DNA of 64,000 nt from Serripes groenlandicus (GCA_031761405.1 JASEVX010000001.1:204031675-204095674), one strand, 5' to 3'; positions 30,201 through 41,642 are shown, counted from the first letter of the stretch. Program-made: numbers and translations. The notes: generated by a model not told the origin, from the letters alone.

Positions 30201-33077
30201 TTTGAAAACAATTTAGCACAAATGTTCATTCTCCACTGAGAGTGTTCAAATAATTCTGATTTGTTGAAAAACATGGCCATAAGGGGGCAGCTCTTGGTTT
30301 ATTTATATGTATACAGTATGAACTTTAAAAACTATTGAAGTTCTATTAAATCAGGTGTCAGGTAAGCGATATAGGATCATCATAGGCCTCTTGTTTTCCT
30401 TATACATGTATGTATAATTATTGTGAAAGCTATAAAAATCATTTGATTCCAAAGCACTCGCACTTTTTTAAAAACAATTTGCACAAATGTTTCTTGGGTG
30501 ACCCTCTACAACGTTTGTTCAACATATCCAGAAGTGTTGAAAAAATGGGCGCCAAGGGGCGGGGTTTGTTTTCCCTATGTAAGTTCTATTAAATTAGATG
30601 AGATATATAGAATCATCATGGTCATCTTGTTTTATATATAATGATTTATAGTTTAAATCCGAATGATGTTAAATGTGATGATTGGCAGTATTCAGGGGCG
30701 TAGCTTTGCACTAATCAATGTGTAGGCCGTCTCGTGGGAAAATCAACATTGTGGACTCTGCGTAAAGTATCGACACGGATCAGCCTAAGCATGCCACACA
30801 GGCCTACCCGGATAGACACTTTTCGCCTCCTTTGGATTTTCTGTTTCAGGAATAACTACTCTGTACATCTATCTCCCTAAGACGGAATGTATCGGCCGGA
30901 TCAGTCTGCGCGTACATCGCAGGCTGATCTGGTCGATACATTACGCAGATGTCTATCGCTACTGCATTTTGGGGCATTTTGAGAAAAATGTGTAGACACG
31001 TGCCTACAGTGCCTAAAGGGATCTACGCCCCTGGTATTTCAAAGTATATACATGAGAGTAGTGTTTAGATATTATTTACAGTGTATGTAACATACACCAA
31101 TAGTTTAATCGTTATGTTTCAGGTACTATTTGCGATGTGTGTAACAGACACCTATATTTTAATCGTTATGTTTCATGTACTATTTGCATTGTATGTAACA
31201 GACACCAATATCTTAATCGTTATGTGTCATGTACTATTTGACACCAATAGTTTAATCAATATGTTTCAAGTAATATTATTGTATGTAACAGACACCAATA
31301 TTTTAATCATAATGTTTCAGGTACTATTTACATTGTATGTAACAGACACCAATATGTTAATCGTTATGTTCCAAGTACTATTGGTTCTCTCTTCTAGAGA
31401 CCCTTAAAGTCGGTCTTCGTTTCTGTTGGTTCTCTCTTCTAGAGACCCTTAAAGTCGGTCTTCGTTTCTGTCCGTTTGTTTGTTTGTAAAATGTTTGTTT
31501 GTTTGTTTGTGGCAAGCGTAGCGCCAAAACTATTCAACGGATTTCGACCAAACTTGGTAGGGATGAAGGGTCTAGGCTCTAGTTGTTCCTTTTGTAGTAT
31601 AATGGGAAAACTATCTCCTCCCACAGTTTTTCGAATTTAGAAACCACTCGGTGTGCGTTGTGTAGCCCATCAGTTGCTACATCGAATGATCGTCCCAATT
31701 TTTGATCCGTCTCTTCGTTTTCTTAATATTTGAGTTGCCGTAAGGGGTACCATTTCCGCGGAAAACACAGACACGTCAAAACTAAATATATCGACACAAA
31801 AAGAAATGGTTTCCTATTACCTGATCGCTGATTTGCTAAAAATCCGGACACGACCAAATATCGACCAACCAGAGAGCACTTCACATAGCCATTACAACTT
31901 CCGTTTCCCGTACTTTTACACGAGGAGAAGAAATATTCAAGTGAATTTGACGCTGTTCTCGCGACAACTCGATAGCTTGTTTCATTATTCGTGCGGTGTC
32001 GTGAGAGTAGAGACAAGAGAGAACCATCGTCACAGTATGCTTGTTTACATTGTATGTAACAGACACCAATATTTGAATCGTTATGTTCCAAGTACTATTT
32101 ACATTGTATGTAACAGACACCAATATTGTAATCTTACTGTTTCAGGTATTATTTACATTGAATGTAACAGCCTCCACTATTTTAATCTTACTGTTTCAGG
32201 TACTGTTTACATTGAATGTAACAGCCTCCACTATTTTAATCTTACTGCTTCAGGTACTGTTTATATTGAATGTAACAGCCTCCACTTTAATCTTACTGTT
32301 TCAGGTACTATTTAAATTGTATGTAACAGACACCAATATTTTAATCATAATGTTTCAGGTATTATTTACATTGTATGTAACAGCATCCACTATTTTAATC
32401 TTACGGTGTCTGGTACTTTTTACAGTGTACGTAACAGACACCTATATTTTAATCATAATGTTTCAGGTATCATTTACATTGTATGTAACAACCAATATGT
32501 TAATAATAATGTTTCAAGTATTATTTACATTGTATGTAACAGACAGACACCAATAATTTAATCATAATGTTTCATATACTATTTGCATTGTATGTAACAG
32601 ACACCGATATTTAAATCAGGATGTTTCGTGTACTATTTACAGTTTATGTAACAGACACCAATATTTTAAACGTACTGTTTCAGGTACTATTTACTTTGTA
32701 ACACTCACTATAACGGACAGTTAGAGGACACGTGGTACAGATGGGTAGAGCGTGTCGAGTACATTCATAAGGACCCGTACCATTATATAAGAAATATGCT
32801 GGATGAACATGACCTACCTTATTCTTCTGAGTATATGGAAATTGAAAATCGGGAAGCACGTGTTAAAATGGAATCGAATCGTATCAAAGCGCTCTTTGAT
32901 ATTGAACAAGAAGGTGCAGAGAAATTTGATGGAACAAAAGGTCACACAAATGAAGGTCGTTATATTATACAAGGGGGAACTAAGAAGACGATAGTAAAAA
33001 TAGATCGGAAGAAAAGGCGTAGTGACAAGAAAACTTTCTCATGGAAATGTCTGCGTATAAAACGGAAGAAAAAATAG
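27174..33077 (+). CDS. Spliced gene: GARIN/FAM71-like PH domain protein with basic tail, 240 aa
   Basis: Three exons, 27,174-27,289, 28,471-28,683 and 32,684-33,077, join through two phase-2 introns (codons AG|A and AG|G, both Arg). The product is 240 residues. Residues 6-20 (LQQLLGFGEYDEFED) and 40-140 (QVILGISPFN; LEIESIVPLCLLSMNF; YEIIVTTQGDTR; WYRWVERVEYI) follow the order of elements in GARIN/FAM71 proteins: Leu-rich helix, GEYD-like turn, hydrophobic strands, a Tyr/Leu/Cys strand and a Trp helix. In vertebrates that family binds RAB2 at the Golgi and acts in spermatids; transfer of that role here is inference. From ~residue 209 on the tail is strongly basic (KK, RKKRR, IKRKKK), a possible nuclear or membrane-charge signal. 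It faces the similar minus-strand gene head to head. Confidence 0.75.
27318..27843. mobile_element. SINE interrupted by a second SINE (intron 1 of the plus-strand gene)
   Basis: A minus-oriented partial copy (27,318-27,425), a full long-type minus copy (27,449-27,745) and a plus-oriented tail (27,744-27,843, ending GGCGTAAAACACCA) abut. GGATAAATAAA occurs at both internal borders. Confidence 0.65.
28000..28110. mobile_element. MITE fragment next to SINE tail
   Basis: TTGAAAACATTGTGGCAAAA (piggyBac-like MITE, 28,007-28,040) joined to GTAAATTACCCAGGAAGCGC...GAAAGCGGCGTAAAACACCA. Confidence 0.6.
28195..28433 (+). mobile_element. tRNA-headed SINE, 37 bases before exon 2 of the plus-strand gene
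   Basis: GGGAGGTCGCGGATTCGATC, CTGACTGGTGTCAGGATAAA, ending with AATCAATCAATCAAT. Confidence 0.75.
28471..28683 (+). CDS. Exon 2 of the plus-strand GARIN-like gene
   Basis: Acceptor CATTTATCAG|ACAGGTG, donor ACAAG|GTGGGT. Carries 70 whole codons, QVILGISPFN to TTQGDT. The open frame runs on past the donor into a 260-bp MITE, so the longer reading there is not coding. Confidence 0.8.
28786..29048. mobile_element. MITE family with GCCGTTTCACGAGAAAA-type ends, copy 2
   Basis: GCGTCCCGCGAGAAAACCAA at the left and TTGGTTTTCTCGCGGGACGG at the right, ~100 bases after exon 2 of the plus-strand GARIN-like gene, inside intron 2. Confidence 0.8.
29739..29820. mobile_element. piggyBac-like MITE, left third
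   Basis: TTAACCTTTTCCCTCATAAA through AGAAGAAATTGCACAAAACG, cut where the diverged repeat block starts. Confidence 0.6.
29820..30640 (-). repeat. Diverged repeat block in intron 2 of the plus-strand gene
   Basis: CTTGTTTTCCTTATATGT, AATCTTCTTGTCC.AAAAGTAC, ATTTGGCACAAATGTTC and GTTGAAAAACATGGCC recur four or five times. Same family as 19,690-20,660. Confidence 0.65.
30725..30955. mobile_element. MITE family with GCCGTTTCACGAGAAAA-type ends, copy 3 (right end lost)
   Basis: Begins GGCCGTCTCGTGGGAAAA; the interior matches copies 1 and 2, but the right terminus stops after GATACATTACGCAG, so the copy is truncated. Confidence 0.7.
31065..32683 (+). repeat. 54-bp minisatellite seeded by the exon 3 acceptor of the plus-strand GARIN-like gene
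   Basis: Unit: GTACTATTTACATTGTATGT, AACAGACACCAATATTTTAA, TCATAATGTTTCAG. Seventeen array copies of the TTTCAG/GTACTATTTA junction precede the true one at 32,683/32,684; eight keep CAG|G (31,117; 31,312; 32,138; 32,190; 32,245; 32,298; 32,350; 32,460, approximate), the rest have CAA, CAT or other changes. An inverted-repeat element splits the array at ~31,383-32,040. Confidence 0.9.
31383..32035. mobile_element. ~650-bp inverted-repeat element inside the 54-bp array
   Basis: Left GGTTCTCTCTTCTAGAGAC and right inverse GAGAGAACC preceded by GTAGAGACAA. The first 45 bases of the left end are repeated at 31,426. Contains a GTTT/GTTTGTTTGT tract and the motif CAACGGATTTCGACCAAACT. Exact borders are uncertain. 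Confidence 0.6.
32684..33077 (+). CDS. Exon 3 (last) of the plus-strand GARIN-like gene
   Basis: Acceptor CTGTTTCAG|GTACTAT, stop TAG at 33,075. It opens YYLLCNTHYNG, then WYRWVERVEYIH and an Arg/Lys/Glu-rich helical stretch ending in the basic tail. Seventeen older copies of its acceptor and first ~16 coding bases lie in the intron just upstream. Confidence 0.8.
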
Positions 33078-33319
33078 AACAGTGTAGTATCTCTTTAATA
33101 GTGATATATGCCAACATTAGCTTATGAATCTTTGTCTTTCACAGAACAAAATACGTACAGTAGAAATAAGCTGTCATTATGGGGTTGGTCTTAAATGTAC
33201 AGTAAACGTAATATCCAACCCATTATGTTTCATCTCTATTTATTTGTAGCTTTGAAATTATAAATGTATACAGATCTCAATATTCACGTTTAATTTTACA
33301 AATCTGTCAAATGAAAAAC

Positions 33320-33325
33320 AATAAA
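33320..33325 (+). promoter_or_regulatory. Candidate polyadenylation signal AATAAA
   Basis: AATAAA about 243 bases past the stop of the plus-strand GARIN-like gene; the first such hexamer seen downstream. Confidence 0.4.
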
Positions 33326-33389
33326 ATTAAAACGGTTTATATGAACAGCCCTTAGATTTCCAAAATAGGGCAAAGTTGTTTAATAATAT

Positions 33390-33490
33390 ACTACCTCTTG
33401 GTGTAGTGGTAGAGCGTCGGCCTGGGATGCGGGAGGTTGCCGGTTATATCCCCGGCCGGGACATGCTGACATGGTAGTAGATGCGTCGTA
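33390..33490 (+). mobile_element. SINE head only
   Basis: TGGTGTAGTGGTAGAGCGTC and CCCCGGCCGGGACATGC, then truncated. Confidence 0.65.
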
Positions 33491-33639
33491 ATGTGACCAC
33501 ACATGGGACAGGGTTAAGTAACGAATTTTAAGGGAAGTTATTAAAATGTCTTTATTAACCCTACTTTTTTTTTAATAGAATGTTAATGGGTTTGAAATAT
33601 TACTGATCACCGTCATGCATAAGAACAGAACAGTTGATT

Positions 33640-33858
33640 GTTTTGGTGTTTTATGCCTCTGTCATCATTGTTTCAGTTATTTCACGGCGTTTTCTGGGTA
33701 TGTTACCAGTACCTCTGGTCCTTTTATCCTGAAACCAGTCAGTCATTCCTTATACTAACCCCGCAACCTGCCTTTGGTATGACTCGGTCGGGGATGGAAC
33801 CCGCGACCTCCCGCATCCGAGGCGGACGCTCTATCACCACACCATCGAGGCGGCCATG
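33640..33858 (-). mobile_element. tRNA-headed SINE
   Basis: CACGGCGTTTTCTGGGTATG, CGGTCGGGGATGGAACCCGC, CATCGAGGCGGCC. Confidence 0.75.
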
Positions 33859-34569
33859 AACAGAACAGAACATAATTATGGCATGTTTATGCTGGAGAAA
33901 AGGAACTGTACATGGACATGTTCAAAGTCTGCTACACCTATGAACTACAAATATGCAAGTTCCTTGGCATATATATTTCAAGTTTATTTCAATTCAGCCC
34001 CTTGTTATAAGAAAATGTATGCAATATAGTGTCACTAGATGTTTCAGTATGAAATAAAGAGTTTATTTAACACTGCTTCAAACAATTGGCAGCGTACAGT
34101 AGATTACCATAGATCCTCTTCTGGTAATAGGCTATCCCCAGCCTCTTTCACCAGCTCATCATTTCTTTGGTCATGTACATTGCAGAAAAAAATATAATTG
34201 GACGAGGCGTCCTAGATTATTTAAAATTATCCTGCAGATCAAATCTATAGTAGGACGTATCACTTTCGATAGTGTTTACGTATATATCCTGATTTTTTTT
34301 TACATATTCAATGACAATTAATAAGGGAACTAAATCTTAAATAACTTTAAAATAAAGAGTACATATGAGTTATTTCCCTTCTTTACAATTTTTAGAATTG
34401 ACAAAATTGACAGGAATAACATTTTCATATTTCCCGTTAAATATATGATTAGCGCCATCTTTGACAAACGTTGAATAAAACGATATGCAGTTAACATTGT
34501 CCTGTAAATTAAACTGCCCCATGACAACATAACAAGGTCAGTTTACAAGGAATATATACATTTTTGTTT

Positions 34570-34793
34570 GTTTACCCTTTCCCTCATATAGACGCTTTCT
34601 GACGCCTCTGCAGCAGACGGCTTTTTGAAAACATAGTGACAAAAGGAGAAATTGCTCAAAACGAGCAATTTCCCCTTTTGACACAATGTTTTCCACTTGT
34701 AGGTTATCCATTCAATTAAAGAGATTTCTATTTTTTGACAAAATATGTTCTAAGTCGTCTGCTGCAGAATTGTCGTATGAGGGAGAGGGTTAA
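34570..34793. mobile_element. piggyBac-like MITE, complete
   Basis: CCCTTTCCCTCATATAGACG to CGTATGAGGGAGAGGGTTAA; hairpin GCTCAAAACGAGC. Confidence 0.8.
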
Positions 34794-35599
34794 TTAATGT
34801 GCGTGAGTTCAGGGTATTCCGCCTGTATTAACTATAGCCAGACAGCTAGAGTTCCGACCATAACAGCTGTTTTACCAAGCCGCTAAAGCTGTCGTTTCTG
34901 CATTCATTGTGGCCAGCCTTTACAGTCGATCCCGACATGCATGTACCTTATGTATTAAGTGCAGGGACTATTAAGTATAAATACCAACGGCACCTAGTGC
35001 AAATCATAGCAAGTGTTGGGCGCCTCCACCTGACACATGCAAGGTTCCCGGTTAAAACTGTAACTTGAACTGAGCAGGTGAAAAATCAGGACATAGTCGG
35101 GAAATTCCAACTCCGACTGTTTTAAAAGGCGTATCCTTTAAATGTTTCCAACAGACAGATTTTGCTTTAATTGTGTTCAGAGTTTACTTACTCAAAGACT
35201 AACTCAAAACTGATGTATATACAATCGTTCACGGGTCTAATTTTCTTGCTATGCACTCTTTTTAAAAACAATAGCTGTACACGATGTCGGTGTGGGTGCT
35301 TACACATGACATGTACCAATGGACCGTCCAATCCATCTATCCCTAAAAATAGGTACCAAACATGGGGGCAATCATGTTGGTAAACTCTTGCTGGATTTTG
35401 CAGACGGCTGCCTTAAGACGGCAGAACAGCAACTAGTGCCACTTGCACCAAGTGTTCGGCGCCTTACCCTGACACATACACTGAGAGTGCAAACATTCCA
35501 CCTTCCGATGGACTTTGCAGCCGGCTGCCACAGCTCGCTTAAAATGGCACCTGACTCTTTTCAACATTAAATTGTATTCAAACAGCTGTTGAAAACAAA

Positions 35600-35790
35600 T
35601 CAGTATAGTACGTTACAGTCGTCTTTTCAAGAAAATAACACTTGGCCACAACCAAGCTGTATAGCGCGTTACAGTCGTATTTTCAGGAAAACAACTCTTG
35701 ACCACAACCAAGCTGTATAGCGCGTTACAGCCGCCTTTTCAAGAAAACAACACTGGGGCCACAACCAACCTGAATAGCGCGTAGAAATAC
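35600..35790. repeat. Three ~63-bp tandem units
   Basis: GTATAGCGCGTTACAGTCG, TTTTCA.GAAAACAACTCTTG and CCACAACCAAGCTGTATAGC occur three times. Confidence 0.75.
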
Positions 35791-36219
35791 GCGAATGCTA
35801 TCTAGAGGCACAGACGGACAGACAGACAGAACATGCTCTCAATGCCACACAAAGAAACGGCAGAAAATCTGTTCATTTTCTCAATGTATTATCATTGGTT
35901 AATGGCGTATGGGTGTATTTGTTCATCTATTCAGAAAGCTATGTAAATGTTATTGCTATATTAAGTATATATTTTTGTATGGCAGTGTTGATGCAGTTAC
36001 TAATTCTTATCCATAATGAAAACGAATGTTGGTTGCAGCGGAAGATTCAACCCGAAACAAATCTAATATGAAGGACCTTCAGATTTTCCTTCGCCTTTTT
36101 CTCAGGACTTTTCAAATCACACAACAATGAACTAAAAAAATACAGTTCCAGATAAACGGTTTAATATAGTGTTAATTTAAATAAACTGTTAGACATCTTA
36201 ACAAATCTTACATTTCCTT

Positions 36220-36980
36220 TTACCCGAAATGATCCATATTCGAAATTAGCCTAGATATCATCAAGATAAAGATTCCGACAATGTTTCACCATGCACTAAG
36301 TCCAATTTCTCCTTTTTAAAATTGAGTTAGTGGCCTAGTTTTTTACCCGATATGACCCATTTTCAAGATAAGCCTAGATAGCATAAAGACAAATGTTCTG
36401 ACAATGTTCCATTCCTCAAGAGGCAAAATTACGGCTACCAAAGTGTCCTATTGTTTTCTCTTAAATTTGGCCTCGTGACCCAACACGAAAATGTTGAAAA
36501 TGTTCCAACATTCTTAAGTTAAAAATAATACAGCTTCTAAAATATTCTCAAGATTGTTATTATGTTTGGCGTCATAATCTAGCTTTTTACTCCAACCGAC
36601 CCATATTTGAACTTGGCCCAGTTATCATAAAGAAAATATGACAGATGACAATTTCATCATTCCTGAGTTAAAAATGCAGTCTCTAGGAAGTCAGCAAAAG
36701 TTATCTCAAATCTAGCTTAGTTTCCTAGTGTTTTACCAGACATCGCCATATTCAAACTGAGCCTAGATATCATTAGTACATCTTCTCTGACAAATTGTCA
36801 TCATTCTGGTAAAAAAAAAGTGGCCTCTAGAGATATGACTCGTATTCCATGTTTGCCGATATGTCACCAAGTAAAACATTCTGGATTAGTTTCATAAAGA
36901 TTGCCTGAAAACTGTAACCTCAAGATAGAACATAAGCAAATTATTGACGTCGGGCGACGGACACGAGTTGGTCACAAAAG
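36220..36980. repeat. Diverged tandem repeats (~120-130 bp)
   Basis: Recurrent TTTTACCCGATATGACCCAT, AAGATAAGCCTAGATA.CAT and TGACAATGTTC.ATTC blocks, ending GACGTCGGGCGACGGACACG and CACAAAAGCTCACCTTTAT. Looks like an old mobile element. Confidence 0.55.
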
Positions 36981-37559
36981 CTCACCTTTATCTTTTCGTG
37001 ATCATGTGAACTGAAAAAAATATACATATTATATAACAAATATTTATTGACTGAAATAATATTTGTAAAAATAGTAAATATTTAGATTTCCGAGACAAAC
37101 AGTAAAATACAATGTCCAAATAAACATGTACGCATAATCGAAATTAGATGCCAAAACCGTGGTAATGGGTTCAAAATATTGGAACGGAATGCCATTTTTA
37201 TTTAAAGCCATTTTTTAAAATGCTACTCTTTTCGTGAATAAAGAAAAAAGACGTTATCATTATTCCTTCTGTTGTTTTTAATTATTTTCAAATTGTGTTA
37301 ACTTAGTCCGGAAAACTCATTCGGCGACTATGCAGACAAAAAAAAGTAGAAGCACATTGCCATATTAACAATAAATGTGTTGCATTCGGTTTCTGACATA
37401 ATTCCTTTTGTTTATATTTCAAATTTCAAATTTCATTTTTGCTTGCTGCATAATACCAAAGAATGAAATGGAAGTATTTAGATGTTGGTGTGTTTTCATA
37501 CATTCGTCAATGCTGGCTACAAAAGAAGAAGAAGAAATGTGGATTTTTATTAATATAAA

Positions 37560-37639
37560 TATATATTTGATTGATTTTTGTTTATTGATTGGTTGGTTGA
37601 TTGATAAGTGATTTATTGACTGATTTATTGATTGGTTGG

Positions 37640-37678
<39 letters not shown>

Positions 37679-37697
37679 ATTGGTTGGTTGATTGCAT
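37560..37697 (+). repeat. ATTG microsatellite
   Basis: TTGATTGATTGGTTGG-type run; gives a spurious Asn/Gln/Ser-rich frame on the minus strand. Confidence 0.85.
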
Positions 37698-37699
37698 GA

Positions 37700-39860
37700 T
37701 TCATTAATTCATTCAAATGTCAATGAGTATTATCAACCCATCTTCTTTCAAATGTTCGAATGAGAAACTGTTCATAACAAAATATATATTCTTTTCTAAA
37801 TATGTCTTTCTCAGCTAATTTTATCTTTCACTTCTATACCTGTCTTCAAATACCATGCATCCGAAAGTCCTAGATGTACTAAAGTACTAGTTAACATATT
37901 TACCTCAATTTATAAATTCACATTGGTTCAACACCAAACTTTGATCCTGAGTTTATCAAGGTAAAAATATTACATTATTTACTGCCAAAGGGTCGAATAT
38001 GAAATTAATTATTACTATCAAATTCGTCGTCAATAGTTCTATCAGTGCTTTGATTAGAACTTCCTTACTAGTCACGATACAGTTCGTTTAATAAAATCCT
38101 TTAAATCGGTAACCGCGTATTAATCTAATGTTGATTATATTTAAAGCAAATAACCACAATTATACAATCATATTGCAATTAAACCCTCGTTCGGTACTGT
38201 TCGTATATATGAACATATTTCAATGAAAATAAAATAAATAAAACTCTTATGCTTCTTAAATATTCGATAATTATATGGATCTAATTTATGGTCTCATCCG
38301 ACCGCTCAAGGATATTTTCTATGATGTGTACCTTGGCCACGAAGTAGATGTCATGTTGCAGAAAGTCAATGATTAAACAGATCTAAACAATAGAAATCGA
38401 AACGTTACACAAACGCGAGTGGTCGAGTTTATGTCCATGATTGGATCTGTTAACCGAGGAAATTTGGAAACTAAAAAATAAATTCCTGAAAGGCCGGGTA
38501 AGTCAAATGATTTAGTTTTCTTGATCGATTGATAGTCGAGATCAATGGGAAAGTCAGCTGATTCCCCGTAACCTCTCGACGTAAATTGTCTTTCCCCCAT
38601 TTGACAACTGGCTTCATTTAATATTGCAAATCTTTTCGATAATAATGTATGACAATTATTGAATTAATTGAAATAAATACGTGGAAATCGAAAGTTATCA
38701 ACATGTATACTCTTGATTCCCAAAAGGTGCACTTGAGTTGAGGATGGGTTACCTGAATATCGCGGGACTTATCGTTTATCAGTGCTTGCAGTTGCACTAA
38801 CTGTTTTGAAACCGGAAGGCTCAACTTCCTGGTTCTAAAAAAGGTGAACTGGGTTTTTACACAAATATCCCTAGTACATATGATATAGCGTGGAAACACC
38901 GGTTCTCGAACCTCTTAACATTTATCAGGTATTGTGGGAAAACGTTTAAATTCATGTCAAAAATCAATATACAAACAAATGTATTCAACCGGTTGACATA
39001 AAATTTATAATGTATAATGTTTTTTTGGAAATACATAAACAGTGGAGTCCTTGACCTAAAGGTTCAAGAATAGGTACATTTCGAGAGCAGGGACCTGCAC
39101 AATAATTTTACATTCTGACATCCTTATTAACCTTTCCTGGTACTGAAAAGAATCTTTTGAGTGCCCCCAATATAGGGTTTGGTTGAGTCAGTTGGAAAAG
39201 GACTGTGAAATCTTGCATTGTATTGAGGCTATGGCGAGAGTCGCACAAATCATAGTAGTCCTTGTCTTGCACAAGCGCAATCAAAAAGGGTCTAGATAGC
39301 TTGTAATCTCCCTTTATCTTGTTCTTTCTTCTTAATAATTGTTTTCAGATATGTTAAACATGTTATCTATCACTGATAACTCAGTAATGTTAATATATGT
39401 GGAAAAAGCATCTTAAGTGTACATATATGCATACATAACTTAGCAATGTTGCATCCCGCTGCTGCCATCCTTTGCAGAAAAGTGTATTTACTTTTGTTTC
39501 AAATGAAAGCACTCACAGACAGATTGATGGTGCTCGCTAAATAGTTTAATTATACCTCATGTGACTTTGTAATGTTTAATTCTCATATACTCATCATTGG
39601 CAATTTCTTACTGTCTCATGCTAACAGTACGTTTTGACTGGTTAACGGTATACTGTTACATGGCATGCGCATTAAAATATTGATTATGCACGTGCATGAT
39701 GTCATTTCAAACAATAACGTCACCTTTTAGACCGGTATATTCATATGTGTGTGTTACATCATAGTAGATCTACCCATGTTCACCTCCCCTACAAAGGTAC
39801 AGAATAAATTGAATAAATGTGTAATTTTGTTCGGTATAATAAAATAAATATTGTATGGCT
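37700..39860. other. Intergenic, nothing firm
   Basis: Open frames on the minus strand at 38,373-38,899 have no splice-supported partners or family signature. 39,110-39,310 loosely resembles the flanks of the hairpins at 48,215 and 63,211. Confidence 0.45.
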
Positions 39861-39867
39861 TCCAGTG

Positions 39868-39964
39868 TGACAGTACATATTGTCAACATTCGGGTAAATA
39901 CTGTTAACCTCGGCTTTGCCTCGGGTAACAGTATTTTCCTCATGTTGACAATATGTACTATCAC
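39868..39964. repeat. ~95-bp hairpin
   Basis: TGACAGTACATATTGTCAAC pairs with GTTGACAATATGTACTATCA around AATACTGTTA.CC / GGTAACAGTATT and a CTCGGCTTTGCCTCGG turn. Confidence 0.75.
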
Positions 39965-39965
39965 T

Positions 39966-41090
39966 CTCAGGGCTCGCGCTGTAGGTCGCCATTGTCGCCA
40001 AATGGCGATTATATAATGAAGACTGCGATCATTTTGTTAATTTGGCGACTCATCTTCTAATCGTGTATGAGATCTTGAAAACACGAGCCAATGAAGCGGG
40101 AACGACCTTGGTTATCTCAAGTGTCACACCCCGGTGTTAATTACAAGCTTGATTGGCCGCGGGTCCGATAATAATCGCCTTATCAGTTCATCCTGGAGTG
40201 TGTGTACACTTCGATGACTGCAATTTTGTTAAATAAGTTATCACCTTTCATTGTAAATGTTAATCGCCCCAAGTTAGAAGTATAACAGCTTAAATCAATT
40301 CAATGCAGATATATTTTTCGATGCATCCAATTTTTGAAAAAAACCGACATGTTTATTTAAAAATCTAACAGAATTGTTTACCTTGCAAACAAAATGGCAG
40401 ACGATTGAAATATTTCACTGATGTGCATGTATTATTTAAGTGGTTTTAGATGTTAGTTGAAAAACAAATACGAGCAAATACTGTCTTAATTATTTGGACT
40501 AGTTAAACACAGACTTTGTTTTTGTTTAGCTGGAAGGGTTTTCCGGAAATTAACTTTCACTTTAGTAATTATATGCAGACTGCGTCACCTGGGTCCAGAT
40601 GTTTCGTACCCTTTCCGTTTCGTAACAGAAATAAATTGACTTGGACAAAGACAGTTATCATGATAGGGAGTGTTTAGATTTCCAAGATGAACTTAAGAAT
40701 TTTAAATAGCCTAATTATGTGTAGTTGAGATTCAAATTATTCCTCTGAATAATATTTAAAAAAAAAAAAGTTTTACTTTTTTCTTGTTTCATATGTTTCG
40801 GTCTGACAGATCTTTATGTACCAAAGTCTGACACTTTTTTTTTAACTTTCGGGAAATCGGAACAGGAATCACTAATGACTAAACATTTTGGAAGGTGTGT
40901 GCCAGTCAGATTAAACTAAGCAATTAAACAAATGTATGCACCGTATTGCTATTCTGACCAACTGATAATGACATATAAAAAGTTTTTATACAGGGGTAAT
41001 AAATGAATATGAAATAAAACTGTTGGCAATGCATTGTTTTGTGTTTATCTTATTGTACCACATTCACGCGCTTCGCACGTTAGCTTTGGC
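39966..41090. other. Intergenic, nothing recognised
   Basis: Contains GTCGCCATTGTCGCCAAATG and other moderately GC-rich bits near 39,970-40,210; no gene or clear element. Confidence 0.45.
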
Positions 41091-41101
41091 TATTATTATT
41101 T

Positions 41102-41642
41102 TTATGCCCCCGGAATCACCGATTCGGTGGGCATCTAGTTTTTGGCCTGTCTGCACGTCTGTCTGCACGAAAAAAACTTTAACCTTGACCACTACTTTTG
41201 AACCATAACAGGTACAGCTACCATATTTCACATGTGTATTCCTTGTGACATGACCTTTCTGTCAGTACCAACATTTTTGACCTTGCGACATTGACCTTTG
41301 ACCTAGATGTTGCCATTCTCGATAAAAACTTTAACCTTCACCACTACTTTTGAACCATAACAGGTACGGCTACCATATTTCACATGTGTATACCTTGTGA
41401 CATGACCTTTCTGTCAGTACCAAAATTTTTCACCTTGCGACCTTGACCTTTAACCTTGATTTTGCCATTCTCGAAAAAAACTTTAACCTTGGCCATTACT
41501 TTTGAACCATAACAGGTACGGCTACCATATTTCACATGTGTATTCCTTGTGACATGACCTTTCTGTCAGTACCAACATTTTTGACCTGGCGACCTTGACC
41601 TTTGACCTAGATGTTGCCATTCGGGGGCATCAGTGTTTCATT
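41102..41642 (+). mobile_element. Inverted-ended element with three ~150-bp tandem units
   Basis: Begins TATGCCCCCGGAATCACCGA and ends near CATTCGGGGGCATCA. In between, ACTTTAACCTT.ACCACTAC, TTTTGAACCATAACAGGTAC and CACATGTGTATTCCTTGTGA repeat three times. No protein frame. Confidence 0.7.

Noticed and set aside
31081..31407. 108-codon open frame in front of the plus-strand exon 3
   Set aside because: Pure 54-bp array translation, in a frame other than the exon.
31806..32556. 169- and 157-codon open frames
   Set aside because: Array and inserted element; repeat translation only.
33393..33465. tRNA gene on the plus strand
   Set aside because: SINE head of the GGTAGAGCGTCC type, mismatched stems.
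37419..37697. 92-codon Asn/Gln/Ser-rich frame
   Set aside because: Translation of the ATTG microsatellite.
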